A stretch of DNA of 64,000 nt from Bufo bufo. Lineage: Eukaryota; Chordata; Amphibia; Anura; Bufonidae. Each line of letters opens with the position of its first letter. Within the stretch, counting starts at the first letter, position 1. The notes under the pieces are model-generated. The model searched no databases, was not told the origin of the DNA, and saw only the letters and a program-made list of their open reading frames with translations. Where the stretch lies: positions 341,031,010 to 341,095,009 of the forward strand of contig NC_053392.1 in the NCBI RefSeq assembly GCF_905171765.1, in the 5' to 3' direction. This document shows positions 1 through 11,100 of this stretch, piece by piece. The position numbers and the translations under genes were made by a program.

Positions 1-11
1 AATTTCTTCCA

Positions 12-718
12 TTGGCTGAATTTGCTTTGAATAACCGTGTCAATTCTTCCGCTGGGGTCTCCCCTTTCTTTTGTAACCATGGTTTTCATCCCCGTTTTCA
101 TTCTCGGTCGTCCGTCTCCTCCTCTAACCCTGAAGCGGATAAACTCTCCTCCGAACTGTGCACAGTTTGGGCCCGGGTTCAATCGAACCTAGAAAAGGCT
201 CAATGTTCTCAGAAACTCAAGGCCGATAGGAGACGTTCAAGGGGGGTAAACTTTCAGGTTGGGGATAAAGTATGGTTGTCCTCCAAGAATCTATCTCTCA
301 AGGTAACTTCTAAAAAATTTGCTCCTCGTTTTATTGGACCATATAAGATCACGGAAGTGATTAACCGGTATCTTTTAGGTTGGAGCTGCCCGAGTCATTC
401 CACATTCATAATGTGTTCCATAAATCTCTGCTTAAAAAATATTTTGAACCGGTAGTACCATCAAAAGCCTCGCCTCCGCCGGTTCTTGTTAATGATGCTG
501 TCGAGTATGTGGTGTCTAAAATAGTGGATGTCAGGAAGGTGCGTAATTCCTTGCAGTACCTGATTCACTGGAAGGGGTATGGACCTGAAGAGAGATCTTG
601 GGTACCTGCCAGGGAGGTTCATGCTCCTAGACTTGTTCGTAAATTTCATTTAGAACACCCTGAAAAGCCATCGCCTGAAGTCTTGGGTCCGGTGGCCCCT
701 CGTAAAAGGGGGGGGTAC
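12..718 (+). pseudogene. Ty3/gypsy integrase C-terminus with chromodomain (broken)
   Basis: This is the end of a pol polyprotein. Residues read from position 12 include the stretch after the integrase catalytic core and a GPF/Y-type module (RFIGPYKI) near 335-350. From about 380 a second frame continues with a chromodomain (YLIHWKGYGPEERSW near 555-605), the module chromoviruses use to tether integration to chromatin. The change of frame near 365-385 shows a frameshift, so the protein is not intact. The catalytic D,D,E residues lie upstream of the window. The family assignment is confident; the exact clade is not. Confidence 0.88.
704..718 (+). other. Polypurine tract
   Basis: A purine run, AAAAGGGGGGGGTAC, sits immediately before the TG that begins the 3' LTR. 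In LTR elements this tract primes plus-strand DNA synthesis. Confidence 0.8.
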
Positions 719-1410
719 TGTCACGGGGTTCCGAAGGTGCACTCGGTCCCCCATTGCCCGCAGACCTGTTGCTTAGCTTTGGGAATGAGGATCTGTGTTT
801 GACCTCATTCCCAGGGCGGCTTTACTAGCTGGGTGGCTCCCTGCTCCTAGTCTGCCTTGAGCGCAGAGCTGATCACTCGGTGCTCGACTGGTTGGTCTGT
901 CGGTCATGTGACGCTGGCCACGTCACATGACCCTCACTCCCCACTATAAATACAGGCAGCCTGCTGGCTACAGGTTGCCTGTTAATTTCTAGGTTCCTGG
1001 CTATTTGTTGGACTGCTGAATACTTACCTGATCCTGTTCCTTGACCATACTTTTGCCTGATCCTCCTGTACTGCGCATCCGTCCTGGTATTGTGACCTCG
1101 GCTCCCACCTGACTACTCTCTTAGGACTCCTCTTGTACTTCTCTGCTCTCCTGGTATTTGACCCCGGCTTCTCCTGACCATTCTTTGCTTAATCCTTTGT
1201 ACTTTGTAGCTTTCCTGGTATTGACTCGGTCCGTTCACGTCCTGTTGTTTGTCTGTCTGTCATCCCTGCACTTATTCCAAGTTAGGGATTGCCGTCCAGT
1301 TGTCCCCTGTCATTAGGACTCGCGAGGCAAGTAGGCAGGGCCAGGGGTAAGGGTGGAGCGCAGTGGTCACTTCCCTCCCCCCCTGTGTGTATGTGTACGC
1401 AACCGTTACA
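719..1410 (+). repeat. 3' LTR of the chromodomain gypsy element
   Basis: The LTR starts TGTCACGGGG and ends CCGTTACA, 692 bp. A second copy of 695 bp at 46087-46781 aligns along its whole length and has a 5-bp target duplication, which fixes these boundaries. The middle part is rich in short pyrimidine-rich repeats of the type TTCCTGGTATT and CTCCTGACC. Confidence 0.9.
945..952 (+). promoter_or_regulatory. Candidate TATA box in LTR
   Basis: TATAAATA lies in the middle of the LTR and is conserved in the solo copy at 46314-46321. This is the expected place for the U3 promoter of an LTR element. Confidence 0.5.
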
Positions 1411-2662
1411 TCTTGAGGATGTCTGCCATAAAGAAATTCTAAGGGCGAGAACCCAGTAGAAGCCTGGGGTACCTCTCGCACAGCGAACATGAGATAGGGC
1501 AGAAGAAGGTCCCAATCCTTCCCATTTTTAGACACCACCCCTTTTTAACATAGTTTTTAGAGTTTTGTTAAACCTTTCAACCAGTCCGTCCGTTTGAGAA
1601 TGGTACACAGACGTCTGTAACTGTCTGATATGCAGCAACTTACAGAGTTCCCTCATGACCTTAGACATACAAGGGGTCACCTGGTCAGTCAGAACCTCTT
1701 CGGTAGCCCCACTCGGGAGAACATCTCCATTAGCTCCTTAGCTATAAGCTTCGCTGATGTATGTCGCAGTGGCACCGCCTCAGAATATTGAGTGGTGTAG
1801 TCCAGGATGACCAAGATGTGTTGGTGTCCTCTAGCGGACTTCGGTACTGGGCCTACGAGGTCCATAGCGATTTGCTCAAACGGCACCTCGATGATCGGGA
1901 GAGGTACCAAGGGACTGTGAAAAAGGTGCTGGGGGCCAGTTGCCTGGCAGGTCCACACTTGCGTTGTTTGATTCCGGCAGGCAGTTCCGTTGCCTGAACT
2001 GCCTGCCTGATCAGGCAAACTGCATGCAAACGCATGTAATTTTTTCTTCCTGATCAGTCTGAAAAATGCCTGATCAGTCAGAAAAATGCATTGCAATACC
2101 GGATCCGTTTTTCCGGTGTCATCAGGCAAAACGGATCCGATATTTTTTTTTTTCTCATTTTTAAAGGTCTGCACATGCGCAGACCGGAAGGACGGATCCG
2201 ACATTCCGGTATATTGAATGCCGGATCCGGCACTAATACATTCCTATGGAAAAAATGCCGGATCCGGCATTCAGGCAAGTCTTCAGTTTTTTTCGCCGGA
2301 GATAAAACCGTAGCATGCTACGGTTTTCTCTCTTGCCTGATCAGTCAAAATAACTGAACTGAAGACATCCTGATGCAAACTGAACGGATTACTCTCCATT
2401 CAGAATGCATGGGGATATGCCTGATCAGTTATTTTCCAGTATAGAGCCCCTGTGACGGAATTCTTTGCCGGAACAACGCTAATGTGAAAGTAGCCTTACA
2501 GAATTCTTCCACCTCCCTAAACACACTGGGCCAGTAAAACCGTTGTAGTATCTGGTCCTGTGTCTTCTGCATTCCCAGATGATCCCCGAGAACATGTTGG
2601 TGGGCTAACTCTAACACGAGTTTGCAATAAGCCTGGGGCACCACCAACTTCAATGGATTCAC
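1411..2662 (-). pseudogene. Integrase of the Gmr1-like element, split by a MITE
   Basis: The first part (2662-2496) carries the HH half of the HHCC zinc finger (HQHVLGDHLGMQKT, then RFYWPSVFREVEEFC). After the MITE, the frame resumes near 1950 with TCQATGPQ. The catalytic core follows: FEQIAMDLVGP contains the first Asp and ILVILDYTTQYSEAVPL the second. The segment 1538-1411 (LPYLMFAVREVPQASTGFSP) is C-terminal to the catalytic Glu. The parts lie in different frames and the core between 1689 and 1538 has lesions. Confidence 0.82.
1951..2495. mobile_element. MITE inserted in integrase zinc finger
   Basis: The host integrase stops at EEFC and resumes at TCQATGPQ, so about 545 bp is foreign. 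Its ends are roughly inverted: CACACTTGCGTTG on the left matches the complement of CAACGCTAATGTG on the right. The inside is built of short palindromes and repeats of CCTGATCAG and GGATCCG. The right end (TGTGAAAGTAGCC) resembles the start of another palindromic element near 53979. Boundaries are good to a few bases. The target duplication is not certain. Confidence 0.65.
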
Positions 2663-2935
2663 CTCACAGCTGGTTTACCCGGTAAAACATCTCCTGATGA
2701 ACCACAAAACGGGAGAACACCGACTCTGCTCCTGGTTGTTGTGGTTCACCATCTACTATTAATACATTTTCCTAGGCTCGGGATAGTGTTGGGTCCCGGT
2801 GTTGGGCGGTACCAAAATTATCCCCGGAGACATTGAGGTCTGCCAGCTCAGGACCCGGCGGCAAGTCCTCCATGTCTCCCACCATCACACTTAGTGGGGT
2901 TGTGTCCCCCTCTTCCACCGAAGTGGCGGTCACCC

Positions 2936-3514
2936 CTACCGCTGGCTCTTAGGTCTCAGGTTCCCATGGTTCTGGTCTCCCCCCCCTGAGCCGGGCCACT
3001 CTGCTAGGGTTACCCCTGTCCCATGGGTATCAGTCATTCTCGTAGCAGGCCACAGTTCTGGGAAGCCCGGGAAGTATCTCCCTATTATAAGTTCGTAGTG
3101 TAGATTGGTGGCGACAGCCACCTCATGGGTCCACCTGCCAGCAACCGTGGATTGAGACACCATAGCAGTGGGGTAGTCTTTTAAGTCTCCATGAATACAC
3201 ATAACCCTGACTTTCTGGCCAGTATACTCAGTGGACTGTACCAGGGGAGCCCTTACCAGGGTCACCAGACTCCCTGAGTCCAACAGGGCCTCCGCTGGAG
3301 TGTCTCCCACCTCCACCTGGCACAGGTGATTCAGAGTCTCCGGGGCACCCGATGCACACAGCTTCCTAGCATATAACGACTGGCGGAAGCCATAGTTCGT
3401 GTCCATGGGTTCCACCTGATGTGGACAGTCAGCTCGTACATGGCCAGGCTCCCGACACCACCGACAGACGGGCCCAATCAGAACTGGGCCCACAGGCGGG
3501 TTTGGTGGGCACAA
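2936..3514 (-). pseudogene. Gag CCHC zinc knuckle and retropepsin-like protease
   Basis: Near the start is a CCHC zinc knuckle (CRWCREPGHVRADC, spacing C-x2-C-x4-H-x4-C), which binds RNA in retroelement gag. About 55 residues later comes an aspartic protease signature (ALLDSGSLVTLV), with the DSG active site of retropepsins. It follows gag on the same strand in a different frame. The open frame ends near 2936, and broken pol sequence continues toward 2662. Confidence 0.8.
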
Positions 3515-4220
3515 ACTGCCGGGTCTGGGGTGGAGAGTTATGGGATTTGACTACCCCCCTCCCAAAAGAACCCCCCTGTGGATTCCGGGTAGCCTCATAG
3601 CGCTCCACCAGGTCGACCATTTCGAGAGCATTACCTGGAGAGACCTGGCCGTTTCATTGCTGGAGAGGGGGTGCCAAAGCCCTCCAGAACATATCAACCA
3701 ACAGACAGTCCATCATAGCAGTGGGGCTCTGCACGTCAAGCTGTAGCCACTTTTGAAAGAGGTTAAGTAAGTTATAATACTGGGGTCTCACGGGCTCAGC
3801 CGGCTTAAACCCCCACTGATAAACCCGCTGGGCCCGGACCAACACATTCACCCCCAGTCTTGCCAGAATCTCACCCTTGACTTTCTGGTAGTCGGCCACT
3901 TGATCGTGCGGCAAGTCGAAATACACCCGCTGGGAATCGGATGTCAGGAACGGAGAGATGACCTCAGCCCACTGATCTCGAGGTAGATTATCCCTTGTGG
4001 CCACCTTCTCGTATATCGCCAGGTAGGTTTCGATGTCATCTGATGGTGTCATCTTGGGGATCGTCGCACGGATTGCTTTCTGGACATCATGGACACTCTG
4101 GGACACACTCGCCGTCTGTAAAGCCATCAAGTGTTGCAACAGCAGCTGGTTTGTTTCTTGCTGGTGTTGGTTAGCCTCCACGAGAGCTTTCATTACAGCC
4201 TCCATTTTATCATGTGACAC
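3429..4220 (-). pseudogene. Gag with SCAN-like capsid segment (frameshifted)
   Basis: The protein begins MSHDKMEAVMKALVEANQ at 4220 and runs to about 3654. It then continues in another frame from 3620 (MVDLVERYEATRNP). The C-terminal half resembles the SCAN domain: a long helical segment with a FQKWLQLDV motif, followed by a run that in SCAN proteins mediates dimerisation. SCAN domains of vertebrate zinc-finger proteins are known to derive from gag of Gmr1-like gypsy elements. The frame change near 3620-3654 disrupts it. The CCHC knuckle follows in the next segment. Confidence 0.75.
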
Positions 4221-4277
4221 AGGTCAGCTGTACCCGAAAAAATATTTTGGCGTTTACGCCAGCCTCACTGCGTGTGC

Positions 4278-4293
4278 CCGCTCCGAGCCACCA
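4278..4293 (-). other. Primer-binding site candidate
   Basis: On the minus strand, two bases after the CA that ends the 5' LTR comes TGGTGGCTCGGAGCGG. Such a TGG-initiated stretch complementary to a tRNA 3' end primes minus-strand synthesis. I cannot name the tRNA reliably. Confidence 0.5.
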
Positions 4294-4295
4294 AT

Positions 4296-4688
4296 TGTGA
4301 GGATTTGCTCTGGTAGGCAGGGTAAGCGGACACAGAACAGAGGCAAAACAAGTTCGTAAATCAAAATGTCAGTGTTTATTTCACACAAAAGTCAAAAGAA
4401 AAACGACTTAATACAGTCTTGGTGTTAAATTGACACAATGCAAAGTCCATAGAACAGTGACGTCACCTTTCTAGCCGTTTTATCCCCGGCAGTTCAGACC
4501 AGGCTTTAGGGGGCCTGTTTCCCAGTGTGCAGCCCTCACGCGGCTCTCAGCCCTCCAGCACAGCACCATGCTTTAGATCCCAAAACAGAGACTCTGCTAC
4601 TGAGCCCAGCTGCCTATTTAAAGGACAGCCAGGTGCTGCCGAAACCCAGAAAATACCTGCCTTCCCAAACAAAACTCCTTGCTATGTC

Positions 4689-4691
<3 letters not shown>
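4296..4691 (-). repeat. Partial 5' LTR of the Gmr1-like element
   Basis: It matches the first part of the 577-bp solo LTR at 36852-37428 (shared start TGTGAGGATT/TGTGGGGATT, then CTCTGGTAGGCAGGGTAAGC). It breaks off where the TA microsatellite begins, so about 180 bp is lost. The LTR reads on the minus strand. An AATAAA polyadenylation signal is visible on that strand near 4374-4379. Confidence 0.8.
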
Positions 4692-4742
<51 letters not shown>

Positions 4743-4743
4743 T
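4692..4743. repeat. (TA)n microsatellite
   Basis: A pure TA run of about 42 bp passes into TACATATA repeats. It joins the broken LTR end to the broken left end of the next Tc1 element. Confidence 0.95.
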
Positions 4744-4948
4744 ACATACACACACCACCATAATGGATTTTAAATGAAACAAACAAGATGTGCTTTAACT
4801 GCAGACTGTCAGCTTTAATTTGAGGGTATTTACATCCAAATCAGGTGAACGGTGCAGGAATTACAACAGTTTGCATATGTGCCTCCCACTTGTTAAGGGA
4901 CCAAAAGTAATGGGACATAATAATAATCATAAATCAAACTTTCACTTT

Positions 4949-5984
4949 TTAATACTTGTTTGCAAATCCTTTGCAGTCAATTACAGCCTGAAGTATGGAA
5001 CGCATAGACATCACCAGACGCTGGGTTTCATCCCTGGTGATGCTCTGCCAGGCCTCTACTGAAACTGTCTTTAGTTTCTGCTTGTTCTTGGGGCATTTTC
5101 CCTTCAGTTGTGTCTTCAGCAAGTGAAATGCATGCTCAATCGGATTCAGGTCAGGTGATTGACTTGGCCATTGCATAACATTCCACTTCTTTCCCTTAAA
5201 AAACTCTTTGGTTGCTTTTGCATTATGCCTTGGGTCATTGTCCATCTGCACTGTGAAGCGCTGTCCAATGAGTTCTGAAGCATTTGGCTGAATATGAGCG
5301 GATAATATTGTCCGAAACACTTCAGAATTCATCCTGCTGCTTTTGTCAGCAGTCACATCATCAATAAATACAAGAGAACCAGTTCCATTGGCAGCCATAC
5401 ATGCCCATGCCATGACACTACCACAACCATGCTTCACTGATGAGGTGGTATGCTTAGGATCATGAGCAGTTCCTTTCCTTCTCATAATCTTCTCTTCCCA
5501 TCACTCTGGTACAAGTTGATCTTGGTCTCATCTGTCCATAGGATGTTGTTCCAGAACTGTGAAGGGTTTTTTAGATGTCGTTTGGCAAACTCTAATCTGG
5601 CCTTCCTGTTCTTGAGGCTCACCAATGGTTTACATCTTATGGTGAACCCTCTGTATTCACTCTGGTGAAGTCTTCTCTTGATTGTTGACTTTGACAAACA
5701 TACACCTACCTCCTGGAGAGTGTTCTTGATCTTGCCAACTGTTGTGAAGGGTGTTTTCTTCACCAGGGAAAGAATTCTTCGGTCATCCACCACAGTTGTT
5801 TTCCGTGGTCTTCAGGGTCTTTTGATGTTGCTGAGTTCACCGGTGCGTTCCTTCTTTTTAAGAATGTTCCAAACAGTTGTTTTGACCACGCTTAATGTTT
5901 TTTCTATCTCTCTGATGGGTTTGTTGGTTTTTTCAGCCTAATTATGGCTTGCTTCACTGATAGTGAGAGCTCTTTGGATCTCAT
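4949..5984 (-). pseudogene. Tc1 transposase (transposon A)
   Basis: This is a DDE transposase of the Tc1 group, which cuts and pastes the element at TA sites. The likely start is the ATG at 5984 (MRSKELSLSVKQAI). The HTH-type N-terminal part follows, broken by lesions near 5900-5940. The core has the first Asp in LWTDETK, the second in QMDNDPRH, and Glu in PDLNPIE. The frame shifts at about 5482-5485, where one open frame ends and the next begins. It ends at KGFANKY. Length is normal for Tc1 (about 340 residues) but it is not functional. Confidence 0.9.
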
Positions 5985-6243
5985 CTTGAGAGTTGACAGC
6001 AACAGATTCCAAATGCAAAAAGCACACTTAAAATGAACTCTGGACCTTTTATCTGCTCATTGTAATTGGGATAATGAGGGAATAACACACACCTGGCTAT
6101 GAAACAGCTGAGAAGCCAATTGTCCCATTACTTTTGGTTCCTTAAAAAGTGGGAAGCACATATGCAAACTGTGGTAATTCCTACACCGTTCACCTGATTT
6201 GGATGTAACGACCCTTAAATTAAAGCTGGCAGTCTGCAGTTAA

Positions 6244-6715
6244 AGAGGACCTTTCACCCATTATGACAATGTGAACGAAGTATACAGACATGGAGAGCGG
6301 CGCCTGGGGATCTCACTGCACTTACTATTATCCCCGGGCGCCGCTCCGTTCTCCCTCTATGTCCTCCGGTATCTTCGTTCACAAAGTTATGGTAGGTGTA
6401 GTCTGCCCTTGTTCTGCTGTAGCGCTTGAAAATCGCATTGCAGAGCTCACAGCCTGGGAGAAAAGAACCTCCCAGGCTGTGAGCTCTGCACTGCGATTGG
6501 CCAGCGCTACAGCAGAACAAGGGCTGACTCCGCCTACCATAACTTAGTGACTGAAATCTCCGCCTACCATAACTTAGTGAGCGAATATACCGGAGGGCAT
6601 AACGGGAGAACGGAGCGGCGCCCAGGGATAATAGTAAGTGCAGTGATATCCCCGGGCGCCGCTCTCCATGTATGTATACTTAGTTCACATTGTCATAATG
6701 GGTGAAAGGTCCTCT
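6244..6715. mobile_element. TTAA-flanked palindromic MITE
   Basis: The termini are perfect inverted copies (AGAGGACCTTTCACCC and its complement), flanked by TTAA at 6240-6243 and 6716-6719. Arms of roughly 180 bp are inverted copies of each other and end in a GC-rich stem with GGCGCC. A direct repeat of TCCGCCTACCATAACTTAG occurs twice near 6529-6580. TTAA duplication is used by the piggyBac and Kolobok superfamilies. It has no coding capacity. Confidence 0.92.
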
Positions 6716-7719
6716 TTAAAGCACATCTTGTTTGTTTTATTTAAAATCCATTGTGGTGGTGTATAGAGCCAAAAATGTTAGAATTGTGTTGATGTCCCAA
6801 TATTTATGGACCTGACTGTATATATACAGTCCTGATCAAAAGTTTAACCCCTTAAGGACTTAGGACGTACCGGTACGTCCTGTGTAGTTTTGATCACTGC
6901 CGCAGCACCCTGTGACAATGCCTAGGGGGTCCTGTGACCCCCCCCCCCCCGCAATGCCGATCGCTACAAACCGCAGATCAATTCAGACCTGCGGTTTTTA
7001 GCGCTTATGCAAGTTTCTGATCCCTGCGGTCCGTGACCGCAGGGATCAGAAACCTTAAAGTGCCCATATTTTTGAAAGTTAACCCCCCCTGCAGCCCTCT
7101 GTGTTTTTGTGCCTGCGGGCGCAGCGGGCGGGAGGCATGCAGCAGTGTGGTGGGGCGGGTGCACGATCTTCCGCCCGCCCCCCGTTTATTTTCAGGATGG
7201 CACTCCGATTCAAACGGCTGACATCTGTGCAGATGCCCGCCGTTTTAACCCCTTCCATGCCGCGGTCCGTAGGGACCACTGTATGGAAGAGGTGAAGAGG
7301 GAGGGAGCTCCCTCTCCCATCGGGGGGCTGCTGTGCCTTTGCAGCCCCTTGACAGGATGGGGTGACAGAGGGAGGGAGCCCTCCTCCCTCCCCTTCCCCG
7401 TCTGCTCAGTTGTGGCAGATGGGGAAGGTTCCCATGGCAACAGGATGCCTTCTCAGGCATCCTGCTGTCCATGGTGCTGAACAGATCTGTGCTAAAGGCA
7501 GAGATCTGTTCAGACAAAGTGTGAGTGAAATACAGTGCAGTACACTATATAGTGTACTGTACTATATAGACATCAGACCCACTGGAACCTCAAGAACCAA
7601 GTGGGTCTGGGTCCAAAAAATTGTTAAAAAAGTGAAAAAAAGCAAAAATAAAAAAAACACATTTATCCCTGATTAAAAATTAAAAAAATAAAATTCCCTA
7701 CACATGTTATATATCAGCA

Positions 7720-8520
7720 CGTCCGTAACGACCCTATCTATAAAACAGTCATGTTACATTCCCCGCATGGTGAACGCCATAAAAAATTAAAAATAAAAAC
7801 TATGATGAAATTGAAATTTTGCTCACCTTACTTCCAAAAAAGGTAATAAAAGTGATCAAAAAAGTCGTATGTACGCTAGAATAGTCTTCTCATCCCGCAA
7901 AAAATGAGCCCCTACATGAGACAATGGCCCAAAAAAAAATAAAAAATATGGCTCTGACTGTGGAGACACTAAAACAATTTTTTTGGGTTTAAAAAATGAT
8001 ATTATTGTGTAAAACCTTAATAAATAAAAAAAGGTACACATATTAGGTATTGCCGTGTCCGTAAGAACCTGCTCTATAAAAATATCACATGATCTAACCC
8101 CTTAGATGAACAACGTAAAAATTAAAAAAAAAAAAAAAAAATGGTGTAAAAAAAAAGCCATAATTTTGTCACCTTACTTCCAAAAAAAGGTAATAAAAGT
8201 GATCAAAAAAGTCGTATGTACCCCAAAATCATACCATTAAAATAGTCATCTCATCCTGCAAAAAATCAGATCCTAACTAAGACAATAGCCCAAAAAATAA
8301 AAAAAACTATGGCTCTCAGACTATGGAGACACTAAAATGATTTTTTTGGTTTCAAAAATGATATTATTGTATAAAACTTAAATAAATTTAAAAAAGTAAA
8401 CATATTAGGTATCCCTGCGTCCGTAACAACTTGCTCTATAAAAATAGTACATGATCTAATCTGTCAGATGAACATTGTAAATAATAAAAAATAAAAACGG
8501 TGCCAAAACAGGTATTTTTT
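7720..8520. repeat. Tandem repeat of about 340-360 bp
   Basis: Units begin with GTCCGTAA near 7721, 8057 and 8421. They share long stretches such as AATAAAAGTGATCAAAAAAG and TATGGCTCT. Two units are complete and the third is partial. This is an internal expansion of the TTAA element. Confidence 0.8.
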
Positions 8521-8522
8521 TT

Positions 8523-9319
8523 TCAAATTTTCCATTTTAATCCATTTTTTCCCGTAACAAAGCAAGGGTTAACAGCCAAACAAAACTTAATATTTATTGC
8601 CCTGATTCTTTCGTTTACAGAAACATCCCATATGTGGTCGTAAACCTCTGTACGGGCACACAGCAGGGCACAGAAGGAAAGGAATGCCATATGGATTTTG
8701 GAAGGCAGTTTTTGCTGGACTTGTTGTTTGACACCATGTCCCATTTGAAGCCCCCCTGATGCACCCCTAGAGTAGAAACTCCAAAAAGTGACCCATTTAA
8801 GAAACTACCTCAAGGTATTCAAAACTGATTTTAAAAACTTTGTTAACCCTTTAAGTGTTCCACAAGAGTCAATGGCAAATGGAGATGAAATTTCAGAATT
8901 TCTATTTTTTGTTACTTTGCTTCACAAAAAGTGTAATATAGAGCAACCAAAAATCATATGTACCCTAAAATAGTACCAAAAAAACTGCCACCTTATCCCG
9001 TAGTTTCCAAAATGGGGTCACGTTTTTGGAGTTTCTACTCTAGGGGTGCATCAGGGGGCTTCAAATGGGACATGGTGTAAATAAACCAGTCCAGCGAAAT
9101 CTGCCTTCCAAAAACCACACGGCGTTCCTTTCCATCTACGCCCTGATGTGGGGCTGTAGAGTGGTGTACAACCACATATCGGGTGTTTCTGTAAACCGCA
9201 GAGTCAGGGCAATAAATATAGAGTTTTGTTTGGCTGTTAACCCTTGCTTTGTTAGTGGAAAAAATGGATTCAAATGGAAAATTTGGCAAAAAATTTAAAT
9301 TCTGAAATTTCATCTCCAT
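8523..9319. repeat. Internal inverted repeat
   Basis: Sequence from 8523-8800 returns as its complement at about 9000-9319, around a spacer of about 200 bp. The apparent peptides MGHGVKQQVQ (minus) and MGHGVNKPVQ (plus) are the same sequence read on the two arms, so they are not independent genes. Confidence 0.82.
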
Positions 9320-10165
9320 TTGCCATCAACTCTTGGGGAACACCTAAAGGGTTAATAATGTTTGTAAAATCAGTTTTTAATACCTTGAGGGGTTTAGTTT
9401 CTAGAATGGGGTCACTTTTGGGTGGTTTCTATTATGTAAGCCTCACAAAGTGACTTCAGACCTGAACTGGTCCCTAAAAAGTGGGTTTTTGAAAATTTCT
9501 GAAAATTTTCAAGATTTGCATCTAAACTTCTAAGCCTTGTAACGTCCCCAAAAAATAAAATGGCATTCCCAAAATGATCCAAACATGAAGTAGACATATG
9601 GGGAATGTAAACTAATAGCTATTTTTGGAGGTATTACTATGTATTATAGAAGTAGAGAAATTGAAACTTGGAAATTTGCAATTTTTTCAAACATTTTGGT
9701 AAATTTGGTATTTTTTTATATATAAAAATGAATTTTTTTGACTCCATTTTACCAGTGTTATGAAGTACAATATGTGACAGAAAAACAATCTCAGAATGGC
9801 CTAGATAAGTAAAAGCGTTTTAAAGTTATCACCACATAAAATGACACTGGTCAGATTTGCAAAAAATGGCCAAGTCCTTAAGGTGAAATAGGGCTGAGTC
9901 CTTAAGGGGTTAAGACCACTTGAAAAATGGCAAAAAATCATATTTAGCATGGCTGGATCTTAACAAGGTTCCAAGTAGAGCTTCAACATGCAAAAAGAAG
10001 AAATGGGAGTGAGACAAAACATTTTTTGAGCATTCACTTTAATGAAAACAACGAATAAACTGAAACAGGCTGTTTTTCAGCTGATCAAAAGTTTAAGACC
10101 ACACCTCCCCAAAAAAAAACTAAACCCCCCCCCCCAAAACAGAAATCCAACTTCCAAACATGAAC

Positions 10166-11100
<935 letters not shown>

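Larger units (their letters stand above)
1..1410 (+). mobile_element. 3' portion of a chromodomain Ty3/gypsy LTR retrotransposon
   Basis: The window opens inside this element. In order it shows the integrase C-terminal region, a chromodomain, a polypurine tract and a complete 3' LTR ending in CA. The order and the chromodomain place it in the chromovirus branch of Ty3/gypsy. It ends directly against minus-strand coding sequence of another gypsy element, so it probably inserted into that element. The upstream half lies outside the window, so its target duplication cannot be checked. The same LTR recurs as a solo LTR at 46087-46781. Confidence 0.9.
1411..4691 (-). mobile_element. Gmr1-like Ty3/gypsy retrotransposon, truncated at both ends
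   Basis: Read on the minus strand the order is partial 5' LTR, primer-binding site, gag with a SCAN-like capsid region, CCHC knuckle, aspartic protease, then integrase. No reverse transcriptase lies between protease and integrase. That order (protease followed by integrase) is the Gmr1-type arrangement, and the SCAN-like gag is also typical of Gmr1-like elements. The 3' part with RT and RNase H is missing because the other gypsy element abuts at 1410. A MITE splits the integrase, and gag has a frameshift. Confidence 0.82.
4744..6818 (-). mobile_element. Tc1-like transposon A
   Basis: The element has long terminal inverted repeats: the left inner part (from the ACCACCATAATGG end) matches the complement of the right end, which closes with GGACCTGACTG before TA at 6819. 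The outermost left bases are replaced by the TA microsatellite. A transposase pseudogene lies between on the minus strand. The right inverted repeat is split by a TTAA-flanked MITE (6244-6715). The undisturbed copy of the target survives in the left repeat at 4795-4798. Confidence 0.92.
6848..9909. mobile_element. Large non-autonomous TTAA element
   Basis: The termini CCCCTTAAGGACT and AGTCCTTAAGGGG are inverted. They are flanked by TTAA at 6844-6847 and 9910-9913. Removing the element restores AAAGTTTAAGACCAC, which is also seen at 10090-10104. The left 650 bp is GC-rich and the rest is very AT-rich. No transposase is encoded. Inside are a tandem repeat and a large inverted repeat, listed separately. 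The superfamily is piggyBac- or Kolobok-like by duplication only. Confidence 0.88.

Noticed and set aside
7109..7480. 123-codon open frame in GC-rich DNA
   Set aside because: It lies within the non-autonomous TTAA element, overlaps other open frames on both strands and has no recognisable domain.
8523..9298. Two similar small proteins starting MGHGV
   Set aside because: They are the two arms of one inverted repeat within a non-autonomous TTAA element, read on opposite strands.
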